Of a DNA stretch of 64,000 nucleotides, positions 53,282 through 62,408 are shown piece by piece. The notes beneath the pieces were generated by a model. That model was not told the origin of the DNA. It made no database searches and saw only the letters and a list, made by a program, of their open reading frames with translations. The position numbers and the translations under genes are program-made. The DNA comes from Sphingomonas changnyeongensis (GTDB taxonomy: Bacteria > Pseudomonadota > Alphaproteobacteria > Sphingomonadales > Sphingomonadaceae), in contig NZ_CP047895.1 in the NCBI RefSeq assembly GCF_009913435.1, positions 2,797,001 to 2,861,000 of the forward strand. Direction: 5' to 3'. Within the stretch, counting starts at the first letter, position 1. Each line of letters opens with the position of its first letter.

Positions 53282-54526
53282 ATGGCGCGCATCGTAATGA
53301 AGTTCGGCGGCACCTCGATGGCCGGGGTGGAACGCATCCAGAATGTCGCGCGCCGGGTGAAGCGCGAGGTCGAGGCTGGCCATCAGGTGGCGGTCGTCGT
53401 CTCCGCCATGGCGGGCGAGACCGACCGATTGGTTTCCTTCTGCCGCGAAGTCTCGCCGCTTTACGATCCGGCGGAATATGATGTCGTGGTCGCGGCCGGC
53501 GAACAGGTGACGAGCGGCCTGCTCGCCATCGCGCTCCAGACCATCGGCGTGCCCGCCCGGTCCTGGCTGGGCTGGCAGCTGCCGATCGGCACGGTCGGCG
53601 GCCATGCGGCGGCGCGGATCGAGGAGATCGACACCAGGGCGCTCGATGCGGCGCTGGCCGCCGGCGAAGTGGCGGTGATCCCGGGCTTTCAGGGCATGGC
53701 GGAGAATGGCCGCATCACGACGCTCGGCCGCGGCGGATCGGATACGTCGGCGGTCGCGGTGGCGGCGGCGATGAAGGCGGACCGGTGCGACATCTATACC
53801 GATGTCGACGGCGTCTACACGACCGATCCCCGCATCGTCCCGCGCGCGCGCAAGCTGCAAAAGGTCACGTATGAAGAGATGCTCGAACTGGCGAGCGTCG
53901 GCGCAAAGGTGCTCCAGACCCGTTCGGTGGGGCTCGCGATGCGCGAGAATGTGCGCGTGCAGGTGCTGTCGTCGTTCGACGACCGGCCCGGCACGATGAT
54001 CGTCGGCGACGACGAGATTGAGGAAAGCGAAATGGAACGTCAGCTCATCACCGGCATCGCCCATGACAAGAATGAGGCGAAGATCACCCTGACCGACGTG
54101 CCCGACCGGCCCGGCGCCGTCGCCTCGATCTTCGCCCCGCTTGCCGAAGCGAACATCAATGTCGACATGATCGTGCAGAACATCGCGCACGATACCGGAT
54201 CGACCGATGTGACCTTCACCGTGCCGATGGCCGAACTGGCGCGCTCGCTCGACGTTCTGACCCAGGCGCGCGAGCGCATCGGCTATACCCGGCTGGTGCA
54301 TGACACCAACGTATCCAAGGTGTCGATCGTCGGCGTCGGCATGCGCTCCAATGCCGGGGTGGCGGCGACGATGTTCCGCACGCTTGGCGAGCGCGGCATC
54401 AACATTCAGGCGATCACCACGTCGGAGATCAAGGTCTCGGTGCTGATCGAGGAGGATTATACCGAACTTGCGGTGCGCGTGCTGCACACCGCCTATGGCC
54501 TCGACGCCGATCAGGCGGCGGCGTGA
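53282..54526 (+). CDS. lysC: Aspartate kinase
   Basis: A 414-residue enzyme, the first step in Lys, Thr, Met and diaminopimelate synthesis. Kinase motifs KFGGTSMA, VSAMAGETD, GRGGSDTSAVA and YTDVDGVYTTDPR are present, followed by two ACT domains with GAVASIFAPLAEANINVDMIVQN and GERGINIQAITTSEIKVS, the usual site of feedback control. ATG at 53282 is chosen at the domain start. Its stop overlaps the next gene's GTG. Confidence 0.97.
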   Translation: MARIVMKFGGTSMAGVERIQNVARRVKREVEAGHQVAVVVSAMAGETDRLVSFCREVSPLYDPAEYDVVVAAGEQVTSGLLAIALQTIGVPARSWLGWQLPIGTVGGHAAARIEEIDTRALDAALAAGEVAVIPGFQGMAENGRITTLGRGGSDTSAVAVAAAMKADRCDIYTDVDGVYTTDPRIVPRARKLQKVTYEEMLELASVGAKVLQTRSVGLAMRENVRVQVLSSFDDRPGTMIVGDDEIEESEMERQLITGIAHDKNEAKITLTDVPDRPGAVASIFAPLAEANINVDMIVQNIAHDTGSTDVTFTVPMAELARSLDVLTQARERIGYTRLVHDTNVSKVSIVGVGMRSNAGVAATMFRTLGERGINIQAITTSEIKVSVLIEEDYTELAVRVLHTAYGLDADQAAA

Positions 54527-55584
54527 GCGCCGCAATGACTGATACGGTAACTGGCGGGGTGACTGGCGCGGTGCAGCAGGACCGGCTGACCGCGCTGATG
54601 GCGCGCGGCGCGGCGTTTCTGGGCAGCGAGGTCGCGGTGCTGGGCGGCGCCATGTCCTGGGTGTCGGAACGGCATCTGGTGGCGGCGATCTCCAATGCCG
54701 GCGGTTTCGGCGTCATCGCCTGCGGCGCGATGCCGCCCGCGCTGCTCGATGCCGAGATCGCGGCCACGCGCGCGCTCACCGACCGGCCGTTCGGCGTCAA
54801 CCTGATCACCATGCACCCCGATCTGGCCGAGCTGATCGCGATCTGCGGCCGTCACGGCGTCAGCCATGTCGTGCTGGCAGGCGGCCTGCCGCCGGCGGGC
54901 AGCATCGACGCGCTGAAGGCGACCGGCGCGCGCATCATCTGCTTTGCCCCGGCGCTTGCGCTCGCGCGCAAGCTGCTGCGCTCGGGCGTCGACGCGCTCG
55001 TTATCGAGGGGATGGAAGCGGGCGGCCATATCGGCCCGGTCGCGACATCGGTGCTGGCGCAGGAAATCCTGCCCGAACTGGCAGAGGCCGCGCCGATCTT
55101 CGTGGCAGGCGGCATCGGCCGGGGCGAGGCGATCGCCACCTATCTGGAAATGGGCGCGGCCGGCGTGCAGCTGGGCACGCGCTTCGTCTGCGCGACCGAG
55201 AGCATTGCCCATCCGGCGTTCAAAAAGGCGTTCATCCGCGCCTCGGCCCGTGATGCGGTGGCAAGCGTGCAGATCGACCCGCGTCTGCCGGTCATTCCGG
55301 TGCGCGCGCTCAAAAATGCCGGCACCGAGCTGTTCACCGCCAAGCAGCGCGAAGTGGCGGCGCGGCTCGACAAGGGCGAACTCGACATGGCGGCGGCGCA
55401 GCTGGAAATCGAGCATTTCTGGGCCGGTGCGCTGCGCCGCGCGGTCATCGACGGCGATGTCGAGCATGGTTCGGTCATGGCCGGCCAGTCGGTCGGGATG
55501 GTCAAGGCCGAAGAACCCGTCGCCGACATCATCAAGACACTGATGGCCGAAGCCCGCGCGGCACTTGCGCGAAACTCAGTCTGA
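54523..55584 (+). CDS. Nitronate monooxygenase-like / FabK-like flavin oxidoreductase
   Basis: A 353-residue FMN-dependent TIM-barrel protein. Motifs include GAMSWVSERHLVAAISNAGGFGVIACGAM, VIEGMEAGGHIG, FVAGGIGRGEAIATYLEMGAAGVQLGTRFVCATES. The nitronate monooxygenase and enoyl-ACP reductase II families share these, so the reaction is uncertain. GTG at 54523 overlaps the lysC stop, suggesting coexpression with aspartate kinase; ATG at 54535 is an alternative. Confidence 0.88.
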   Translation: MSAAMTDTVTGGVTGAVQQDRLTALMARGAAFLGSEVAVLGGAMSWVSERHLVAAISNAGGFGVIACGAMPPALLDAEIAATRALTDRPFGVNLITMHPDLAELIAICGRHGVSHVVLAGGLPPAGSIDALKATGARIICFAPALALARKLLRSGVDALVIEGMEAGGHIGPVATSVLAQEILPELAEAAPIFVAGGIGRGEAIATYLEMGAAGVQLGTRFVCATESIAHPAFKKAFIRASARDAVASVQIDPRLPVIPVRALKNAGTELFTAKQREVAARLDKGELDMAAAQLEIEHFWAGALRRAVIDGDVEHGSVMAGQSVGMVKAEEPVADIIKTLMAEARAALARNSV

Positions 55585-55724
55585 ACCAGGCTGTTACTGG
55601 AAACGGTTTACGTGTCCTTTCGGGACGATCCCGAAAAGAAACATTAACTCTCTGCCAAAGGGGGTCGACCGAATCGGCCCGTTGGACTATCGGCAGGTTC
55701 GTTAAACGAAGTCAGGGGTGTGAA

Positions 55725-56468
55725 ATGAACAAGTTCCTCGCTGCGGCCGCTCTGGGCGCCGCTGTCCTTTCGGCGCCGGTTTCGGCCGCCACGACCTTCA
55801 CCTTCACGGGCAATGATCCGGTCAACGGCACCGTCGGCAACGCCTTCAATTATTCGGCCGGCGGCGTGAACTTCCGCGTCTCGGCGTGGCGCGCCACCGC
55901 CAACAGCGGCGGCTTCACCTACAGCGCCACCCAGTCCTATCTGGCCCGCTTCGGCAACGGCCTGGGCGCGACCAGCACCGGCGACCAGAACGGCATGAAC
56001 AATCTGCACACGGTCGAGAACCAGAACGGTTTCGATTTCGTGCTGATCCAGTTCGACCGCAATGTCCGCCTGACCGGCGCGAACCTCGACACCTACACGG
56101 TCGCCGGTTCGTTCGACAATGACGCGACGCTGTCGACCGGCATCGTCAACGCGCCGTGGAACAGCACGCTGTCGCTGCACACCAACTCGGCGCTGATGAC
56201 CGCGCTGGTCAGCAACGCCGTGAGCGTGAAGAACAGCCCGGGCACGCCCGATGCGCGCACCTTCAGCTACAACCAGACCGGCAATATCTGGATCCTGGGC
56301 GCCGACCACATGAACACGGACGGCGTCGATGGCTTCAAGCTGAAGAGCATCACCTTCAGCCCGGCAGTGCCTGAGCCGGCGACCTGGGCGATGATGATCG
56401 GCGGCTTCGGTGCGGTCGGCATGGCCGCCCGCCGCCGGGCGAACCGCCGCACGGCGCTGACCGCCTGA
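55725..56468 (+). CDS. PEPxxWA-CTERM sorted secreted protein 1
   Basis: A 247-residue protein: signal peptide (MNKFLAAAALGAAVLSAPVSA), a body rich in Asn, Thr, Ser and Gly, and the C-terminal sorting signal VPEPATWAMMIGGFGAVGMAA followed by Arg-rich RRRANRR. This tripartite tail is the target of an exosortase, which would be encoded elsewhere. No catalytic motif is visible in the body. GGGG precedes the ATG. 140 bases upstream hold no recognisable promoter element. Confidence 0.92.
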   Translation: MNKFLAAAALGAAVLSAPVSAATTFTFTGNDPVNGTVGNAFNYSAGGVNFRVSAWRATANSGGFTYSATQSYLARFGNGLGATSTGDQNGMNNLHTVENQNGFDFVLIQFDRNVRLTGANLDTYTVAGSFDNDATLSTGIVNAPWNSTLSLHTNSALMTALVSNAVSVKNSPGTPDARTFSYNQTGNIWILGADHMNTDGVDGFKLKSITFSPAVPEPATWAMMIGGFGAVGMAARRRANRRTALTA

Positions 56469-56475
56469 TCCTGCG

Positions 56476-56568
56476 GTGCCGGGTAGCCCGGCACCTGCCA
56501 AGGCGTTGGTTTGCCCCACGGGGCAATCCCCGGAAGCGCACGGATCGTCATGGTCCGTGCGCTTCTTT
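56476..56568 (+). terminator. Hairpin series ending the PEP-CTERM 1 gene
   Basis: Three hairpins follow the stop: GTGCCGGG/CCCGGCAC (56476-56494), TTGCCCC/GGGGCAA (56511-56526) and a 9-bp stem GCGCACGGA/TCCGTGCGC (56536-56562) followed by TTCTTT. The last is the best terminator candidate. Confidence 0.65.
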
Positions 56569-56643
56569 GCGTCTGCCGCCCGCAGCGGGCCGGTGCGCAT
56601 TTTCCCCCAAGACGGCTGCGGGCGGCTTTGCTAGCGTCGGCCC

Positions 56644-58917
56644 ATGCCGATTGTCGCCGCATCGTCCGCCCGCGAGATCCTCACCCGCCTGCACGACGTG
56701 ATGGCGTCCAAGGCCAATGCCCAGACCAAGCTCAACCAGGTGGTCGGTATCATCGGCGAACAGCTGTCGAGCGAGGTCTGTTCGATCTATTTGCTGCGCG
56801 ACGGCGTGCTCGAACTCTTCGCCACCCGCGGGCTGAAGCAGGAGGCGGTTCACGTCACCAAGCTCGCGCTGGGCGAGGGGCTGGTCGGCACGATCGCCCA
56901 GAATGTCGAGGTGCTGAACCTCGATGAAGCCGCGGCCCATCCCGATTTCGCCTACAAGCCCGAAACCGGCGAGGAACGGTTCCACAGCTTTGCCGGCGTG
57001 CCGATCATCCGGCGCGAGCGGGCGGTGGGCGTGCTGTGCGTCCAGCATTCAGAGCCGCGCCGCTATGACGAGGTCGAGATCGAGGCGCTGCAGACGGTCG
57101 CGATGGTGCTGTCCGAACTGATCGCCAATGCCGGGCTGATCGACGGGCCGGTCGCCGCCGCCACCCGCGTCCAGTCGAGCGCGCCGCTCAGGCTCGACGG
57201 GCAGAAGCTGGTCGAGGGCATGGCGCGCGGCATCGCCGTGTTCCACCAGCCGCGCGTGACCATCGAGCATACGGTCGCCGAAGACACCGAGGCCGAGCGC
57301 CGCCGCGTCTATTCCGCCTTCGTCAAGATGCGCGAACAGATTGACCGCATGTCCGCCCAGGCCGAGTTCGGCACCGGCGGCGAGCATGAGGAGGTGCTCG
57401 AAACCTACAAGATGTTCGCCTATGACGAGGGCTGGTCGCGGCGGATCAACGAGGCGATCGACAGCGGCCTGACCGCCGAGGCGGCGATCGAACGGGTGCA
57501 GCAGCGCACGCGCATGCGGATGCGCCAGATCGACGATCCGCTGCTCGCCGACCGGATGCACGATCTGGAGGATCTGTCGAACCGGCTGCTGCGTATCGTC
57601 TCCGGCCAGCTCGGCACCGCCGCGCAGATGGGGCTGCGCCAGGATGCGATCCTGATCGCCCGCAATCTCGGCCCCGCCGAACTGCTGGAATATGACCGCC
57701 GCCGGCTGAAGGGGGTGATCCTGGAGGAAGGGTCGCTGACCGCGCATGTCACCATCGTCGCGCGCGCGATGGGCGTGCCGGTGCTCGGCCGGGTCAAGGA
57801 TGTGCGCCGGCTGATCGGCGAGGGCGACATGCTGCTGCTCGACGTCGCCCAGGGCTCGGTGTTCGTACGGCCCAGCGCCTCGATCGAGGAGGCCTTTGCC
57901 GCCAAGCTGACGCTCAGCCAGAAACGCCGCGCCGCCTTTGCCGCGCTGCGCCCCCTGCCCCCGGTGACGCGCGATGGAACGCGCATCGCGCTGATGGTCA
58001 ATGCCGGGCTGCGCGACGATGCCGCCGCGCTTGACGTCACCGGCGCGGACGGCATCGGCTTGTTCCGCACCGAGTTCCAGTTCCTCGTTTCCGCCACGCT
58101 GCCGCAGCGCGAGCGCCAGCAGCGGCTCTACCGCGACATATTGGAAGCCGCGGGCGACCGGCCGGTCACTTTCCGCACCGTCGATATCGGCGGCGACAAG
58201 GCGCTGCCCTATATGCGCGCCGACGATCTGGGCGAGGAAAACCCGGCGATGGGCTGGCGGGCGCTGCGCGTCGCGCTCGACCGCGACGGGCTGATGAAGG
58301 CGCAGGCGCGCGCGCTGCTGGAGGCAGCGGCCGGACGCACGCTCAACGTCATGTTCCCGATGGTGTCGGAGGTGTGGGAGTTTGACGAGGCGCGCGGGAT
58401 TTTCGAGGCGCAGCGCACCTGGCTGGCGGCGCGCGGACGGCAGACCCCGGCCGCGATCCGCTATGGCGCGATGCTCGAGGTGCCGGCGCTTGCCGAATGC
58501 ATGGATCTGCTGCTGCCGCGCATCGATTTCCTGTCGATCGGCACCAACGACCTGACCCAGTTTCTGATGGCGGCCGACCGGGCGCATCCCAAGCTCGCCG
58601 AACGCTATGACTGGCTGTCGCCGGCGATCCTGCGCTTCCTGCGCCGGGCCGCAGCGCCCGCCCTGGCCCAGGGCGTGCCGGTGACCGTGTGCGGCGAAAT
58701 GGGCGGCCGGCCGCTCGAGGCGATGGCGCTGCTCGGCATCGGCATCGAAAGGCTGTCGATCACCCCGTTCGCGGTCGGCCCGGTCAAGGCGATGGTGCGC
58801 TCGCTCGATCTCGGCGCGCTCCGGGCGCGAATGGCGGACTGGCTTGCCCATCCCCCCGCCGACATCCGCGCCGCGCTGAGCGACTGGGCGATGGCTGAGC
58901 AGGTTGAACTGGCCTGA
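56644..58917 (+). CDS. ptsP: PEP-protein phosphotransferase of the nitrogen PTS (EI-Ntr)
   Basis: A 757-residue protein: N-terminal GAF domain (residues about 15-160, SIYLLRDGVLELFATRGL) and a PTS Enzyme I domain. The phosphohistidine His368 lies in SLTAHVTIVARAMG, and the EI signatures RTEFQFL, GGDKALPYM and GTNDLTQF are present, with Cys in VCGEMGG. It passes phosphate from PEP to NPr, which links nitrogen status to regulation. The GAF domain is the sensor. The gene is convenient to glutamate synthase and to a sigma-54 promoter in the same window, but no direct link is shown. Confidence 0.96.
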   Translation: MPIVAASSAREILTRLHDVMASKANAQTKLNQVVGIIGEQLSSEVCSIYLLRDGVLELFATRGLKQEAVHVTKLALGEGLVGTIAQNVEVLNLDEAAAHPDFAYKPETGEERFHSFAGVPIIRRERAVGVLCVQHSEPRRYDEVEIEALQTVAMVLSELIANAGLIDGPVAAATRVQSSAPLRLDGQKLVEGMARGIAVFHQPRVTIEHTVAEDTEAERRRVYSAFVKMREQIDRMSAQAEFGTGGEHEEVLETYKMFAYDEGWSRRINEAIDSGLTAEAAIERVQQRTRMRMRQIDDPLLADRMHDLEDLSNRLLRIVSGQLGTAAQMGLRQDAILIARNLGPAELLEYDRRRLKGVILEEGSLTAHVTIVARAMGVPVLGRVKDVRRLIGEGDMLLLDVAQGSVFVRPSASIEEAFAAKLTLSQKRRAAFAALRPLPPVTRDGTRIALMVNAGLRDDAAALDVTGADGIGLFRTEFQFLVSATLPQRERQQRLYRDILEAAGDRPVTFRTVDIGGDKALPYMRADDLGEENPAMGWRALRVALDRDGLMKAQARALLEAAAGRTLNVMFPMVSEVWEFDEARGIFEAQRTWLAARGRQTPAAIRYGAMLEVPALAECMDLLLPRIDFLSIGTNDLTQFLMAADRAHPKLAERYDWLSPAILRFLRRAAAPALAQGVPVTVCGEMGGRPLEAMALLGIGIERLSITPFAVGPVKAMVRSLDLGALRARMADWLAHPPADIRAALSDWAMAEQVELA

Positions 58918-58995
58918 TCCGCAGACCCAAGCCGGTTGACAAGCCATGGCCGGACTTGTGACAAGGTTAATCCGGGCGCGAACCCAACAGGGGCG

Positions 58996-59886
58996 ATGAT
59001 GAGCGAAAACGAGGCGGTGAGCGGTGCGGACCGGGCGGGCGAGCGCCTGAGGGCCGCGCGCGAAGCGGCGGGCCTGAGCCTGACCGACATCGCCGCGCGC
59101 ACACGGGTGACGCAGCGGCATCTGGAAGCGATCGAGGCCGATGATTTCGGCGCCCTGCCCTCGCCGACCTACAGCGTCGGCTTTGCCCGTGCCTATGCCC
59201 GCGCGGTCGGCGCGGACGAGGTGGCGATCGCCGCGCTGGTGCGCGGCCAGCTTGAAGGCGGGCTGCGCGCCCGGCAGGAAAGCCTTGATCTCGCCCCCGC
59301 CGATCCGGCGCGCGTGCCGCCGCGCGGCCTCGCCTGGACCGGGCTGATCCTCGTGCTGCTGCTGGTCGGCGGCTATGCGCTGTGGCGCAGCAACTGGCTG
59401 GCAAGCGGCAGCGCCCCCGAAATCGCCATGTCCACGTCCACGTCCACGCCTGCGCCCGAAGCGTCGGAGCAGCCGGCCGCCGCCCCGCCCCCGCCTGTGG
59501 CAGCGCCTGCGCCCGCCACCGGCCCGGTCGCGCTGACCGCAACCGACATTGTTTGGGTGCGGATCACCGATGCGGCGGGCAAGCGCCTGTTTGAAAAGGA
59601 AATGCAGCCGGGCGAACGCTATCAGCTGCCCGACGGCGCAGAAGCACCGGTGATCACCACCGGCCGGCCCAACATGCTGAAGGTGACGCTGGGCGACACC
59701 GAGATCCCGCCGCTCGGCGAACCCGAAAAGCGCATCAAGAATGTTCCGCTGACCGCCGAGGCGCTGCGCGCCCGTCTTGCCGCGACCGCACCCGGCACGC
59801 CCGCCGGCCCGACTGCACCGGCCGCCAGCAGCCCCGCCACGGGTGCGCCCGCCGCGGCACCGTCGCCAAGCCCCGCCGGCGCCTGA
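58996..59886 (+). CDS. RodZ-like HTH / DUF4115 membrane protein
   Basis: A 296-residue protein: residues about 10-80 form an HTH_25 domain (LRAAREAAGLSLTDIAARTRVTQRHLEAIE), a TM segment at about residues 115-135, a Pro/Ala/Ser linker, and a DUF4115 domain (LTATDIVWVRITDAAGKRLFEKEMQPGE) facing the periplasm. This layout is that of RodZ, which links MreB to the membrane, or of a related sphingomonad regulator. ATG at 58996 follows AGGGG, with ATG at 58999 as alternative. Confidence 0.86.
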   Translation: MMSENEAVSGADRAGERLRAAREAAGLSLTDIAARTRVTQRHLEAIEADDFGALPSPTYSVGFARAYARAVGADEVAIAALVRGQLEGGLRARQESLDLAPADPARVPPRGLAWTGLILVLLLVGGYALWRSNWLASGSAPEIAMSTSTSTPAPEASEQPAAAPPPPVAAPAPATGPVALTATDIVWVRITDAAGKRLFEKEMQPGERYQLPDGAEAPVITTGRPNMLKVTLGDTEIPPLGEPEKRIKNVPLTAEALRARLAATAPGTPAGPTAPAASSPATGAPAAAPSPSPAGA

Positions 59887-59927
59887 GCCCGGTTCGCCAA
59901 CCCGCCGGAACGCCTGCCCCAACATAA

Positions 59928-59956
59928 AGGGCCGCCCCCGCTGTGGGGACGGCCCT
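59928..59956 (-). terminator. Hairpin between the RodZ-like and PEP-CTERM 2 genes
   Basis: A stem of about 11 bp, AGGGCCGCCCC paired with GGGG, one mismatch, CGGCCCT, sits between the two convergent genes. On the minus strand it is followed by TTATGTT, on the plus strand by CAAACT, so it fits termination of the PEP-CTERM 2 gene best. Confidence 0.55.
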
Positions 59957-59977
59957 CAAACTGCCCTCGACTGGCGG

Positions 59978-60793
59978 TCAGGCGAGCACGCGCACCCGCC
60001 GGCGGCGACGCGCCGCTGTGCCGGTCACGCCCATGCCGGCGATGAACATCGCCCAGGTCGTAGGCTCGGGGATCGGTGCCTGGGTGTCGGCAAAACGCGC
60101 CGCCAGCGTGAAATCGTCGATCGCCAGCCCGTCATCGGCACCGGTCGCGTCGAAATCGACGAAGCGGAAGCTGATGTTCGGCCCGCCCGCCGCCAGGCTC
60201 AGGCCATCGAGCGTGTGCGACAGCGCGACACGGTTGGCCGCGGCATTCCCGTTGAGCGCGCCGACCGTGCCCGCCGTCACTGGCGCGGTGAAGGTGAGCG
60301 CGGCGATGTCGATCCAGTTGCCATCGGTCAGCGTCGTGGCGTTGAGGCTGTACTGGACGGTCAGCCGGTCGACGCGGCCAAGCGTGCCGAGACGCCATTG
60401 TTCGCCGACAAAGCCGAGGTCGAAGCCGGTGATCGTCCGACCGGTTTCGTTGCTGACCACCACGCCGAACAGCGGCGCGAGGCTGCCCGAACGCAGCCCG
60501 CCCAGCGCACGCTCGGTCGAACCGGTGGCGCCGAAGCTGTAGGTGTCGCCGGCATTGGCGCTGCCGGTGCTGGCGGTGTAGCGATTGTTGGCGTTGGTCA
60601 GGGTTTCAGCCAGCGCCCAGCCGGCCGGCAGCGTGTTGCTGTCGCCGGTGCTGGCAAGCGTGTCGAAATCCTGCGCATAGCTGCCGGCGCCGGTGAGCAC
60701 GACGACAGCGGCAGCCGGTGCGGTCAGCGCCGGCAGGACGAGCGCCCCGGCCAGCAGCGTCGCCCGGACCGGGAACGCGATCCTGTTGAACAT
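59978..60793 (-). CDS. PEPxxWA-CTERM sorted secreted protein 2
   Basis: A 271-residue protein: signal peptide (MFNRIAFPVRATLLAGALVLPALTAPAAA), a beta-rich body (NIVRLVTLTL-type strands, Asn/Ser/Thr-rich), and the tail IPEPTTWAMFIAGMGVTGTAARRRRR. Near the end an IDDFTLAARF run is like the C-terminal strand of the PEP-CTERM body family. It would be processed by an exosortase. The sequence of the body is unlike that of protein 1. No catalytic motif seen. Confidence 0.9.
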   Translation of the reverse strand: MFNRIAFPVRATLLAGALVLPALTAPAAAVVVLTGAGSYAQDFDTLASTGDSNTLPAGWALAETLTNANNRYTASTGSANAGDTYSFGATGSTERALGGLRSGSLAPLFGVVVSNETGRTITGFDLGFVGEQWRLGTLGRVDRLTVQYSLNATTLTDGNWIDIAALTFTAPVTAGTVGALNGNAAANRVALSHTLDGLSLAAGGPNISFRFVDFDATGADDGLAIDDFTLAARFADTQAPIPEPTTWAMFIAGMGVTGTAARRRRRVRVLA

Positions 60794-61012
60794 GGTGAAC
60801 CCCCTTGTTGCTGCGGCACCGGCGGGTGTCCGGGCCGGCGCCGCTATCGGCGCGGTCGATGACAGGGTGATGGCAATCAGGGGCTGTCGGGCCGATTTCC
60901 TGATCCGGCGTTAACCATGTCCCGCTCCGGGACGGACTGGCTGCGTGACGGCATGGTCCGGGTCACCGGGTGTTTCCACCCGGCCTGAAAATGCTTTAGG
61001 GGCCCGCCGATC

Positions 61013-61921
61013 ATGCATGGCTGGATCATTCTCGACAAACCGCTGGGGCTGGGCTCCACCCAGGCGGTCAGCGCGGTCAAGCGCGCGCTCAGGGCCGGTG
61101 GCTATCCGCGCCTCAAGGTCGGCCATGGCGGCACGCTCGATCCGCTGGCCTCGGGCGTGCTGCCGGTCGCGATCGGCGAAGCGACCAAGCTCGCCGGGCG
61201 GATGCTCGACAGCGACAAGATCTACCGCTTCACCATCGGTTTCGGCACGGAGACCGACACGCTCGACGCCGAAGGGCAGGTGGTCGCCGAATCGGGCGTG
61301 CGGCCGGCGCGCGCGGCGCTGATCGCCGCCGCCGCCGCGCTCACCGGCCCGATCGAGCAGCTGCCGCCCGCCTATTCGGCGCTGAAGGTCGACGGCGCGC
61401 GCGCCTATGACCTTGCCCGCGCCGGCGCAGAGGTGACGCTCGCGCCCCGGCGCGTGACCATCCATGCGCTCGATCTGGATCGCGGCCAGGCGACCGACAC
61501 GGGCAGCGATGACCCGCTCGACACCGCGACCTTTACCGCCCATGTCTCCAAGGGCACCTATATCCGCAGCCTGACGCGCGATCTGGCGCATGCGGTCGGC
61601 ACGGTCGGCCATGTCACGATGCTGCGCCGGGTGAAGGCGGGGCCGTTCGGGCTCGATCATGCGATTTCGCTGGACAAGCTGGCGGATGCCGCTATGGCCC
61701 ACGCGCTTGAAGACGTTTGCCTGCCGTTGAGGGCGGGGCTGGACGACATCCCGGCTCTCTCCCTCACCCCCGATCAGGCAGGGCTGCTCCGTTCGGGGCA
61801 GGTCGTGGTCGGGATCGCCGCACCCGATGGCCAATGCTTTGCGATGCTGGGCGACACGCCCGTGGCGCTGGCCGAGGTCGAGGGCAACCGCCTGAAGGTG
61901 GTGCGCGGCTTCAACCTCTAG
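61013..61921 (+). CDS. truB: tRNA pseudouridine(55) synthase
   Basis: A 302-residue enzyme that makes pseudouridine 55 in the T-loop. The catalytic Asp43 is in [15 protein letters not shown]; also [39 protein letters not shown] and [14 protein letters not shown]. Normal length. ATG at 61013. The order truB, rpsO, pnp is conserved in many proteobacteria. Confidence 0.97.
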   Translation: MHGWIILDKPLGLGSTQAVSAVKRALRAGGYPRLKVGHGGTLDPLASGVLPVAIGEATKLAGRMLDSDKIYRFTIGFGTETDTLDAEGQVVAESGVRPARAALIAAAAALTGPIEQLPPAYSALKVDGARAYDLARAGAEVTLAPRRVTIHALDLDRGQATDTGSDDPLDTATFTAHVSKGTYIRSLTRDLAHAVGTVGHVTMLRRVKAGPFGLDHAISLDKLADAAMAHALEDVCLPLRAGLDDIPALSLTPDQAGLLRSGQVVVGIAAPDGQCFAMLGDTPVALAEVEGNRLKVVRGFNL

Positions 61922-61935
61922 ATGAAAGGACGACG

Positions 61936-62205
61936 ATGTCGATCACTGCAGAGCGCAAGGACGCGCTGATCAAGGACAATGCCCGCGCCTCGGGCGATAC
62001 CGGTTCGCCGGAAGTGCAGGTCGCGATCCTGACCGAGCGCATCGCCAACCTGACCCAGCACTTCAAGACCCATGCGAAGGACAATCACTCGCGCCGCGGT
62101 CTGCTGATGCTGGTCAACAAGCGCCGCAGCCTGCTCGACTATCTGCGCAAGAAGGACGCCGAACGCTATCAGGCGCTGATCGCCAAGCTCGGCCTTCGCA
62201 AGTAA
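61936..62205 (+). CDS. rpsO: 30S ribosomal protein S15
   Basis: An 89-residue S15: [12 protein letters not shown], then [39 protein letters not shown] and a KLGLRK end. It binds 16S rRNA early in assembly and is a known autoregulator. AAAGGA precedes the ATG, 14 bases after truB. Intact. Confidence 0.98.
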   Translation: MSITAERKDALIKDNARASGDTGSPEVQVAILTERIANLTQHFKTHAKDNHSRRGLLMLVNKRRSLLDYLRKKDAERYQALIAKLGLRK

Positions 62206-62212
62206 TCCTCCC

Positions 62213-62238
62213 AAAAGGCGCCCCGCGGGGCGCCTTTT
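62213..62238 (+). terminator. Intrinsic terminator after rpsO
   Basis: A 12-bp perfect stem, AAAAGGCGCCCC with GGGGCGCCTTTT, and a two-base loop as drawn, starts 8 bases past the rpsO stop. On both strands a run of T or A lies next to it, so it can end transcription or be processed. Confidence 0.9.
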
Positions 62239-62281
62239 GTCATATCGGACAAAGCTGGTATGACGGATCGGCGGGCGCATG

Positions 62282-62394
62282 GCGTCCGCCGCCCGCGTCT
62301 GAACTGCGGACGCGAAAAGAGGGCCGGCAATAAGGCCGCCCCTCTTGGGCCATATCCGGCCCAATCACAGGCCCCGGCCGCATGGGGCGGCCGG
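62282..62394 (+). promoter_or_regulatory. pnp: Structured leader of pnp with four hairpins
   Basis: In 130 bases before pnp there are inverted repeats GCGTCCGC/GCGGACGC (62282-62313), AAGAGGG/CCCTCTT (62317-62346), TTGGGCC/GGCCCAA (62345-62364) and CCGGCCGC/GCGGCCGG (62374-62394). Two overlap at 62345-62346, so they are mutually exclusive at the edge. E. coli pnp has a leader hairpin cut by RNase III in autoregulation; a similar job is inferred. Confidence 0.55.
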
Positions 62395-62408
62395 ATGAAG
62401 GAAATCAG

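Noticed and set aside
60966..60983. Hairpin CCGGGTG/CACCCGG as terminator or riboswitch before truB
   Set aside because: No gene ends upstream on the plus strand, no T run follows, and there is no known riboswitch core. It may be chance or a leader hairpin.
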